NCBI GenBank assembly: GCA_044507975.1
Contig: JBIQIQ010000146.1
Span: forward strand, 1-5,804
DNA: 5,804 nt
Direction: 5' to 3'
Source of the DNA: DASRWD01 sp044507975
Lineage (GTDB): Bacteria > Deinococcota > Deinococci > Deinococcales > Trueperaceae
A program made the translations under genes and the position numbers. Positions 1 to 5,804 of the stretch are shown in pieces (the stretch's first letter is position 1; every line of letters begins with the position of its first letter). The notes under the pieces were generated by a model. It had not been told where the DNA came from, did no database searches, and saw only the letters and a list, made by a program, of their open reading frames with translations.

Positions 1-1
1 C

Positions 2-973
2 GTGGGCGAGCCCTGGGCCATGTCCGTCCGGGGCGCCGCGCCGAGGAACGGGGCGCTCCCCGCTGGGGTCTATCACGGCTGGGCGGCGCTCGCAGACGCA
101 CGGGTGCGTGTACCGGCGAGCCCCTGCGAGCCAGGTGACCCGCCTTCCCGCGTGATCCTGTCGAGCGCGTCCCGCAATGGCGGCGTGCTCGCGATCGAGC
201 CGGGCGGCGTGGAGGCTTCCTCGGAACCGGGTCGCGGCGAAGAGGTGCCGGTCCTCGACCTCGGTGGCACGTTCGTGGGCACGGCGATCGGTGGGACCGA
301 CTTCGGTCCGTACGAGCGCGCCCTGGTCACCTGCCGTTCGTGGCGCGAGGTGGCCTGGGACATGGGCGTCCTCGCGGTGGCGCCGGTCGAGGGCGCGCTC
401 GGCGACGAGGGGCCGCTGCGCGTCCACGTCCTCCTCGAGCCCGCCTGCCCCGCGGCGCGTTTGCCGGCTCCCACGCCTGCCTGCGGCGGGTTTCTGGCCC
501 TGCTGCTCGTGCAGACTCTCGAGGAGCCGGTCGAGCTGCGAGCGGTGAGCTACGCGCCGCCCGACGCCTCGTCCGGCCTCGTGCTGGGGGCGGTGGGGGC
601 TGCCGAGCACTGGCCGGAGTGGCGCGCCGCCGCTCGGGCCTGGCCCGAGGAGGTGGAGCGGGAAGCACCGGCGCGGCCCTACTGGCAGGCTGCCGGCCCC
701 ACCCCGCCACTCACGCAGCTGGCCGCCGACGACCTGGGGATGGCGCTCGGCCCGCGCACCTCGGCCCTCATCGCGATCGGCGAGTGGTCGTTCCAGCCGC
801 CGAACGCCGCGGCCCGCCACCTGGAGAGACTGACGAGCCGGCTCGGGCTGGCGCGCTCCGGCCTGCGGGGCACAGTCCTCTCCTACCCCGCCCTCTCGTA
901 CGTGAGCGGCGGCGCCGAGCGCCGCATGGGGCTGGTGGAGCCCATCGTCCTGTTCCCCGCGCGGCGCCGATGA
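2..973 (+). CDS. Hypothetical protein, probably 5'-truncated by the window edge
   Basis: I do not recognise this protein. The frame is open from the left edge to a TGA at 971-973, giving about 323 residues. Third codon positions are almost all G or C, as in the confirmed genes here, which supports real coding. Possible starts in view are GTG at 2 and ATG at 20, but neither has a clear Shine-Dalgarno sequence, so the true start may lie upstream. Visible traits, numbered from the GTG: a Gly/Pro-rich N-terminal third; a segment around 83-115 with VLDLGGTFVGTAIGG; a short hydrophobic patch near 163-171; a Trp-rich acidic stretch at 203-228 (W204, W207, W214, W228); and a basic end, FPARRR. There is no evident signal peptide, transmembrane helix, nucleotide-binding loop or zinc motif. 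It is followed by the rpsF promoter region, so it is probably a separate transcription unit. No function is proposed. Confidence 0.65.
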   Translation: MGEPWAMSVRGAAPRNGALPAGVYHGWAALADARVRVPASPCEPGDPPSRVILSSASRNGGVLAIEPGGVEASSEPGRGEEVPVLDLGGTFVGTAIGGTDFGPYERALVTCRSWREVAWDMGVLAVAPVEGALGDEGPLRVHVLLEPACPAARLPAPTPACGGFLALLLVQTLEEPVELRAVSYAPPDASSGLVLGAVGAAEHWPEWRAAARAWPEEVEREAPARPYWQAAGPTPPLTQLAADDLGMALGPRTSALIAIGEWSFQPPNAAARHLERLTSRLGLARSGLRGTVLSYPALSYVSGGAERRMGLVEPIVLFPARRR

Positions 974-994
974 TGCGCCCGAGGTCGGACGGTT

Positions 995-1012
995 CCGGAT
1001 CCCGCTATCCGG
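995..1012 (+). terminator. Weak hairpin after the hypothetical gene
   Basis: CCGGAT at 995-1000 pairs exactly with ATCCGG at 1007-1012 around a 6-nt loop, 22 nt after the stop codon of the hypothetical gene. No T-run follows, so this is not a classical intrinsic terminator. It could be a weak or factor-assisted end signal, or a chance palindrome in GC-rich DNA. Confidence 0.25.
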
Positions 1013-1070
1013 GCCCGGCAGGCTCGAGCGCGAAAGCGTCTACGACACCGTGCTTCCTGGCAGGGGTTCG

Positions 1071-1079
1071 TGCTAGACT
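1071..1079 (+). promoter_or_regulatory. Candidate extended -10 promoter for the rpsF operon
   Basis: TGC-TAGACT combines a TGn extension (1071-1073) with a hexamer (1074-1079) matching TATAAT at four of six positions. It sits in the only long gap before rpsF. No good TTGACA-like -35 hexamer lies 16-18 nt upstream, which fits an extended -10 promoter that tolerates a poor -35. Transcription would start near 1086 and give a leader of about 86 nt. The assignment rests on pattern alone. Confidence 0.45.
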
Positions 1080-1102
1080 CATTGCTTGCCGCGTCGTCGC
1101 CT

Positions 1103-1137
1103 GCCGTTCAGCGGCCCGAGGCGGCCCTCCGCCCGGG
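1103..1137 (+). promoter_or_regulatory. Structured rpsF leader, possible S6:S18 autoregulatory site
   Basis: Two hairpins can be drawn. The first pairs GCCG (1103-1106) with CGGC (1112-1115). The second pairs 1115-1118 with 1134-1137 and 1120-1124 with 1129-1133, giving nine base pairs with one bulged A (1119) and a CCCT loop. They share C1115, so they cannot both form fully. A repeated GCGGCC (1111-1116 and 1121-1126) allows further alternative pairing with GCCGC at 1088-1092. Many bacteria regulate rpsF operons by S6:S18 binding to the leader RNA. I see the structure, but the match to the published binding motif was not verified. Confidence 0.35.
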
Positions 1138-1159
1138 AAGACGCGCCAACACGAACCGG

Positions 1160-1168
1160 AAGGAGGTG
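1160..1168 (+). promoter_or_regulatory. Strong Shine-Dalgarno of rpsF
   Basis: AAGGAGGTG is a nine-base match to the anti-Shine-Dalgarno of 16S rRNA and ends three bases before the ATG at 1172. It fixes the rpsF start. The open frame extends upstream to about 1070, but that extension lacks such a site and lacks S6-like sequence. Confidence 0.85.
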
Positions 1169-1171
1169 CTG

Positions 1172-1534
1172 ATGACGCAAGAACTCTACGACCTCAACGT
1201 GCTCCTGGTGCCGCATCTCAACGAGACGCAGCTGCAGGCCGAGAAGGACGCGGTCGCCACGCAGGTCGAGCGCGCCGGCGGTCAGATCGTCGAGCTCGAC
1301 GAGTGGGGGCTCCGCCGCCTCGCCTACCAGATCCGCAAGTTCAACGAAGGGCACTACCTCATCTATCGCGTAACGATGCCCGGCACGGCTCCCAAGCCCA
1401 TCGAAGCCGCGCTGCGCCAGCGCGATAACGTCATGCGTGTGCTCATCGTCAAGGACCGGCCCGAATGGAAGACCAAGAAGGCCCCCAAGCAGGAGCGTCC
1501 GGCCGAGCAGCCCGACGCCACCGCCGGAGCCTGA
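1172..1534 (+). CDS. rpsF: 30S ribosomal protein S6
   Basis: This 120-residue protein is ribosomal protein S6, which pairs with S18 on the platform of the 30S subunit and binds the central domain of 16S rRNA. The family pattern is clear: an N-terminal strand (YDLNVLLVPHL, 6-16), helix one (about 19-36), the conserved block EWGLRRLAYQIRKFNEGHYLIY (44-65, split here for description as EWGLRRLAYQIRK plus FNEGHYLIY), and LRQRDNVMRVLIVK (81-94). Residues 95-120 form a charged, Ala/Pro/Lys-rich tail beyond the core fold. From memory, Thermus S6 is about 101 residues, so the tail is modestly extended; such tails are common and probably disordered. The start is set by a near-perfect Shine-Dalgarno. 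It is the first gene of the rpsF-ssb-rpsR-rplI operon, 32 nt ahead of ssb, and may be autoregulated through its structured leader. Confidence 0.97.
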   Translation: MTQELYDLNVLLVPHLNETQLQAEKDAVATQVERAGGQIVELDEWGLRRLAYQIRKFNEGHYLIYRVTMPGTAPKPIEAALRQRDNVMRVLIVKDRPEWKTKKAPKQERPAEQPDATAGA

Positions 1535-1566
1535 CGCCGGCAGACGCGCACCCCTAGGAGAGCTCC

Positions 1567-2394
1567 ATGGCTAGAGGACTCAACACGATCTACCTCGTAG
1601 GCACGCTGGTGGAGGCACCCGAGATGCGGTACACGCAGAACGGGCTGGCCATCCTGGAGCTGAACCTCGCCGGCAACGACCACGTGCTCGGCGACGACGA
1701 CAAGCCTCGGGAGCTGGCGTGGTACCACCGCGTCACGCTGTTCGGTGCCCAGGCGGAGCAGATGGTCAACCAGCTGCACGCCGGCATCCCCGTGCTCGTC
1801 GAGGGGCGCCTGAACTACCGCACCTGGGAGTCGCAGGACGGCCAGAAGCGCTCCGCGCTGGACGTCAACGCGAACCGCGTCGAGGTCCTGACCTTCGGCG
1901 CCCGTGGTTCCGATGCCACGGTCGTCGACGCCAAGGGCCAGGACCGTCTGCGCAACGCCCTGAACCAGGTGATGATCGTCGGCAACCTGACGCGTGACGC
2001 CGAGCTGCGCTACACCCCGAACGGCAGCGCGGTGACGCGCTTCAGCGTCGCCGTCAACGAACGCTTCCGCTCCCGCGGAGGCGAGGACCAGGAGAGGACC
2101 AGCTACGTCGACGTCAACGTCTGGCGCGAGCTGGCCGAGGCGACCGGAGAGCTGAAGCGGGGCGATCCCGTCTTCGTCACGGGCCGCCTCGTCAACGACT
2201 CCTGGACCGACAAGGAAGGCAACCGCAGGTTCACGACGCGTGTCGAAGGGCAACGCGTCGAGTTCCTCACTCGCGGTCCTGGCACAGGTGGGGCCGGGAC
2301 CCGGCCGCGGCAAGAGCAAGCGGTCGCCCAGGCGAGCTCGTCGAAGCTCGACATCGACGAAGAGTTCCCGCCAGAAGAGGATCTACCCTTCTAG
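1567..2394 (+). CDS. ssb: Single-stranded DNA-binding protein with two OB folds
   Basis: This 275-residue protein coats single-stranded DNA during replication, recombination and repair. Two SSB-type OB folds are visible in one chain. The first spans about 4-110 (NTIYLVGTLVEAPEMRYTQNG, WYHRVTLFG, VLVEGRLNYRTWE). The second spans about 132-235 (NQVMIVGNLTRDAELRYTPNG, VDVNVWRELAE, VFVTGRLVNDSW). A short Gly/Arg/Gln linker (237-258) leads to the acidic tip DIDEEFPPEEDLPF (262-275), the family's docking site for partner proteins. Most bacterial SSBs have one OB fold and act as tetramers; the tandem form is typical of Deinococcus-Thermus and acts as a dimer, so it is a strong taxonomic marker. The ATG follows AGGAG (1556-1560) by six bases. 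The stop lies 2 nt before the rpsR start. Confidence 0.97.
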   Translation: MARGLNTIYLVGTLVEAPEMRYTQNGLAILELNLAGNDHVLGDDDKPRELAWYHRVTLFGAQAEQMVNQLHAGIPVLVEGRLNYRTWESQDGQKRSALDVNANRVEVLTFGARGSDATVVDAKGQDRLRNALNQVMIVGNLTRDAELRYTPNGSAVTRFSVAVNERFRSRGGEDQERTSYVDVNVWRELAEATGELKRGDPVFVTGRLVNDSWTDKEGNRRFTTRVEGQRVEFLTRGPGTGGAGTRPRQEQAVAQASSSKLDIDEEFPPEEDLPF

Positions 2395-2396
2395 AC

Positions 2397-2675
2397 ATGG
2401 CAAGAGAATCGAGAGACAGAGGCGACAAGCGTCGCCGTGGTGGCGGTCGCAGAGGCCGTAGGCCGAAGGTATGCCCGTTCTCCACGGGTGAGCTCGAGGT
2501 CACCGACTACCACGACGGCAGGATGCTGAGGCGCTTCATCAGCGACACCGGCAAGATCCTGCCCCGCCGTCGCACCGGGGTCAACGCCAAGTACCAACGC
2601 AGGCTGGCGCTCACGATCAAGCGGGCACGCACCCTCGCGATCATCCCGATCACGGAGAAGCTGGTCCGTAAGTGA
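2397..2675 (+). CDS. rpsR: 30S ribosomal protein S18
   Basis: This 92-residue protein is S18, the S6 partner on the 30S platform. After a basic, Arg/Gly-rich N-terminus (1-24) comes KVCPFSTGELEVTDYHD (24-40), then RRFISDTGKILPRRRTG (45-61), KYQRRLALTIKRARTLAII (65-83) and the end PITEKLVRK. The last nine residues and the GKILPRRRTG block closely resemble the Thermus and Deinococcus proteins as I remember them. Some S18 proteins carry a Cys-x-x-Cys metal site at this place; here only C26 remains and the second position is S29, so zinc binding there is unlikely. The ATG is 2 nt after the ssb stop. A purine-rich AGAAGAGG (2373-2380) lies about 16 nt upstream, too far for a normal Shine-Dalgarno, so coupling to ssb translation is likely. 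Its last bases overlap the rplI start. Confidence 0.97.
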   Translation: MARESRDRGDKRRRGGGRRGRRPKVCPFSTGELEVTDYHDGRMLRRFISDTGKILPRRRTGVNAKYQRRLALTIKRARTLAIIPITEKLVRK

Positions 2676-3121
2676 ACATCATCCTGCTCGAACCGGTGGA
2701 CAAGCTGGGAGAGGCCGGAGCGCTCGTGGCCGTCAAGGACGGCTACGCCCGCAACTGGCTCATCCCGCAGGGGCTGGCGCTCCCCGCCACCAAGGCGAAC
2801 CAGGCCGAGCTGCAGGCGCGCCTCTCCCAGAGGGCCAAGCAGCTCGCCGAGCGCAAGGGTGACGCTGAACGCCTCGCCGAGATCCTCAAGGACGCCGAGC
2901 TGACCATCGAGGTGCGCGCCGGTGAAGGCCGCATCTACGGGTCGGTCGGCAACAAGGACATCGCCGAGGCCCTCAAGACCACGTACGACGTCGACGTCGA
3001 CCGCCGCAAGCTCTTGCTCGGCGAGCCGATCAAGACCACGGGCGAGCACGAGGTGGCTTACCGGCCCCACCCCGAGGTCACCATCCCCGTCAAGGTCAAC
3101 GTCGTCGCCGAGATCGGCTGA
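2672..3121 (+). CDS. rplI: 50S ribosomal protein L9, GTG start
   Basis: This 149-residue protein is L9, which binds 23S rRNA at the base of the L1 stalk and reaches across the ribosome surface. The length is typical of the family. The N-terminal globular domain (1-52) has MNIILLEPVDKLG and the signature GYARNWLIPQGLA (24-36). A long charged connecting helix runs about 41-75. The C-terminal domain shows GEGRIYGSVGNKDIAEAL (84-101) and LLGEPIKTTGEHEV (115-128). Translation starts at GTG (2672-2674), inside GTGA shared with the rpsR stop, which gives a 4-nt overlap. The family's conserved first residues begin exactly there, which supports this start. No useful Shine-Dalgarno lies at normal distance, so re-initiation by ribosomes finishing rpsR is inferred. 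It is the last gene of the operon and is followed by a strong hairpin. Confidence 0.97.
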   Translation: MNIILLEPVDKLGEAGALVAVKDGYARNWLIPQGLALPATKANQAELQARLSQRAKQLAERKGDAERLAEILKDAELTIEVRAGEGRIYGSVGNKDIAEALKTTYDVDVDRRKLLLGEPIKTTGEHEVAYRPHPEVTIPVKVNVVAEIG

Positions 3122-3164
3122 GCTTAGAGCCGGTCGTTACGGGCTCGAGAGCGGCCGTCGGCCG

Positions 3165-3211
3165 CGGCAGCGGGGCCGCTCCCTTCGTGGGGGGCGGCCC
3201 CGCTGCCGTTT
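3165..3211 (+). terminator. GC-rich hairpin terminator of the rpsF-rplI operon
   Basis: The 15-nt arm at 3165-3179 pairs perfectly with 3194-3208. A U-G wobble (3180/3193) and three C-G pairs (3181-3183/3190-3192) extend the stem to 19 bp with loop TTCGTG. Only three T residues follow (3209-3211), a short tract, but the stem is very stable. A smaller hairpin (GCGGCC 3151-3156 with GGCCGC 3160-3165) abuts it on the 5' side. Lying between converging genes, the hairpin could also slow transcription arriving from pyk, but no T-run exists in that direction. The T tract is part of the adjacent parS-like palindrome. Confidence 0.75.
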
Positions 3212-3222
3212 CACGTGGAACA
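3207..3222. promoter_or_regulatory. parS-like ParB-binding palindrome
   Basis: Read on the - strand, this is TGTTCCACGTGAAACG. It matches the widely conserved chromosomal parS form TGTTNCACGTGAAACA at 15 of 16 positions, differing only at the last base; against TGTTTCACGTGAAACA it matches 14 of 16. The full CACGTG core and both GTT/AAC half-sites are present. ParB binds such sites and loads as a CTP-dependent clamp that, with ParA and SMC, segregates the origin region. The site lies in the 109-bp non-coding gap between converging genes, 8 nt past the pyk stop and touching the terminator stem. I scanned for other CACGTG cores and found only two (1681 and 3621), both in genes and without parS flanks. 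Confidence 0.7.
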
Positions 3223-3230
3223 CCCCGAGC

Positions 3231-4681
3231 TCAGCCGTTCGGCGGTCGGTACCTCTCGACGCGGATGAGGTTCGTGCTCCCGCGCATCCCGAACGGCACG
3301 CCGGCCGTGATCACGTAGCGGTCGCCGGGGTCGAGCAGCTTACCGTCGGCGATGGCGCGCGACGCTACCGTCACCATCTCGTCGGTGTCGTGGATGTCGT
3401 CGCTGAGGTAGGTGACGACCCCCCACACGGCGGCCATCTGTCGCTCGGCGGCGGCGCTCGGCGTCACCGCCAGCACCGGCGTGGGCGGGCGGTTGCGCGA
3501 GACGCGCGTGGCCGTGGTCCCGCTCGAAGTGAACGTCACGATCAGCCTGGCGTCGAGGTTGTAGGCCATGTCGACGGCGGCTAGCGCCACGGCGTCGGCC
3601 GTGGTGGCGTCTGACTTGGGCACGTGCTCGCGCATCATGCGGCGGTAGTTCTCGTCGGCCTCCACCGACCGGGCGATGCGGTCCATCATCCTGACGGCCT
3701 CGACTGGGTAGTCGCCGACGGCCGTCTCGGCGGAGAGCATGATCGCGTCGGTGCCGTCGAAGATGGCGTTGGCCACGTCGGAGGCCTCGGCGCGCGTCGG
3801 CGTGGGGTTGCGCACCATCGACTCGAGCATCTGGGTGGCCGTCACGACGGGCTTGCTGGCCTCGATGCAGGCGCGGATCATGCGCTTCTGGATGAGCGGC
3901 ACGCGCTCCGGGGGCATCTCGACCCCGAGGTCGCCGCGCGCGACCATGATGCCGTCGACCTCGTCGAGGATCTCCCCGAAGCGGTCGACCGCGCTGGGCT
4001 TCTCGATCTTGGCCATCAGTCGCGCCGAGGAGCCCGCCCGCGCGAGGTAGTGCCGGGCCAGCAGCAGGTCGTCGCGGTTGCGCACGAAGCTCATCGCCAC
4101 CCAGTCGACCTCGAGCTCGGCTCCGAACCGCAGGTCGTCGACGTCCTTGTCGGTCAGCGCCGGGATGGAGAGGTGCGCGCCGGGGATGTTGATGCCCTTG
4201 TTGTTCGAGAGGCGGCCGCCCACGACCACGCGCGTGACGACGGCGCCGCCCTTCACTGCGGTGACCTCCACGGACAGCCGTCCGTCGTCGAGCAGCAGGA
4301 CGTCGCCGACCTTCACGTCGCCGCAGAGCCCTTGGTACGTCACGCCGACCCGCTTGTCGTCGCCGGGCGAGGGGTCGTCGCAGGTGAGCGTGAACTCCTG
4401 GCCGACCTCGAGCTCGACCGCCCCCTCCTCGAACACGCCCACGCGGATCTTGGGCCCCTGGAGGTCCTGGAGTATCCCGACACGGGCGCCGATGTGGTCG
4501 GCGGTCTGGCGGATGACGTTGACGACGTTGAGGTGGTCCTCGCGCTTGCCGTGCGAGAAGTTCAGGCGGAAGACGTTCACCCCCGCCTCGAGCAGCTGGA
4601 GCACGACGTCGGGCGACGAGCTGGCCGGTCCGAGCGTGGCGACGATCTTCGTGCTGCGCGGGGCGCCGAGCTGCGACAGGC

Positions 4682-4685
<4 letters not shown>
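3231..4685 (-). CDS. pyk: Pyruvate kinase
   Basis: This 484-residue cytosolic enzyme transfers phosphate from phosphoenolpyruvate to ADP, giving pyruvate and ATP, the last step of glycolysis. Visible hallmarks: STKIVATLGPAS (11-22), FRLNFSHG (39-46, phosphate-binding Arg and Asn), LQDLQGPKIR (72-81), a B domain at about 82-180, MAKIEKP (224-230) with the catalytic Lys at 226, VARGDLGVE (248-256) with metal-site acidic residues, TQMLESM (284-290), and an allosteric C-terminal domain (about 360-484) with FTSSGTTATRVSRNRP and AGVPFGMRG. It has the standard length and lacks the extra PEP-utilising domain that some Bacillus-type enzymes carry. The open frame continues upstream inside eno, but MSLSQLG at 4685 begins just before the conserved N-terminal block. 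That ATG overlaps the eno stop as ATGA, with no strong Shine-Dalgarno, so coupling to eno is likely. It ends near the parS-like site. Confidence 0.97.

Positions 4686-5804
<1,119 letters not shown>

Noticed and set aside
1061..1080. A GGGGTTCG stretch resembling the T-arm of a tRNA
   Set aside because: The rest of the T-loop consensus, an acceptor stem and an anticodon arm cannot be drawn around it. The segment fits a promoter better.
340..1428. A 362-codon + strand frame spanning the hypothetical gene, promoter and rpsF
   Set aside because: It runs through the promoter and leader and the start of rpsF in the wrong frame. The product is Arg/Ala/Gly-rich, typical of a frame-shifted shadow.
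1681..1686. CACGTG cores at 1681 and 3621 as further parS sites
   Set aside because: Their flanks lack the GTT/AAC half-sites, and both lie within coding sequence.
1363..2319. A 318-codon - strand frame opposite rpsF and ssb
   Set aside because: It is antisense to two certain genes, shows no recognisable motif and has no ribosome-binding site that sets it apart.
1567..2394. Double OB-fold SSB as a novel fusion
   Set aside because: This architecture is well known in the Deinococcus-Thermus group, so it is a taxonomic marker, not a novelty.

Overview
The window reads as an ordinary chromosomal core segment of a GC-rich bacterium from the Deinococcota (Deinococcus-Thermus). Three protein features support this: an SSB with two OB folds in one chain ending in a PPEEDLPF tip, an S18 ending in TEKLVRK with the KVxPFS...GKILPRRRTG layout, and a glycolytic pair eno-pyk. 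A Deinococcus or Trueperaceae-like member is plausible, but the genus cannot be fixed from this sequence alone.

Layout. Bases 1-973 (+) carry a roughly 323-residue protein I do not recognise, open to the left window edge. Bases 974-1171 hold a weak hairpin, an extended -10 type promoter and a structured leader. Bases 1172-3121 (+) are the tight ribosomal/replication operon rpsF (S6), ssb, rpsR (S18) and rplI (L9). Bases 3122-3230 are a 109-bp convergent intergenic region with a strong GC hairpin (probable terminator) and, abutting it, a 16-bp palindrome very close to the chromosomal ParB-binding site parS. Bases 3231-5804 (-) hold pyk and the 3' part of eno, which runs off the right edge; transcription there is eno then pyk.

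How it works together. The + strand operon makes two primary rRNA-binding partners of the 30S platform (S6 and S18), the single-strand DNA-binding protein and 50S protein L9. Spacing tightens along it: a 32-nt gap, a 2-nt gap, then a 4-nt overlap, suggesting increasing reliance on translational coupling. On the - strand, enolase and pyruvate kinase catalyse the last two steps of glycolysis and overlap by 4 nt. The most notable observation is the parS-like site between these converging units. It suggests the window lies close to the replication origin and takes part in chromosome segregation. I found no mobile element, CRISPR array, tRNA or rRNA, and no clearly novel gene system.
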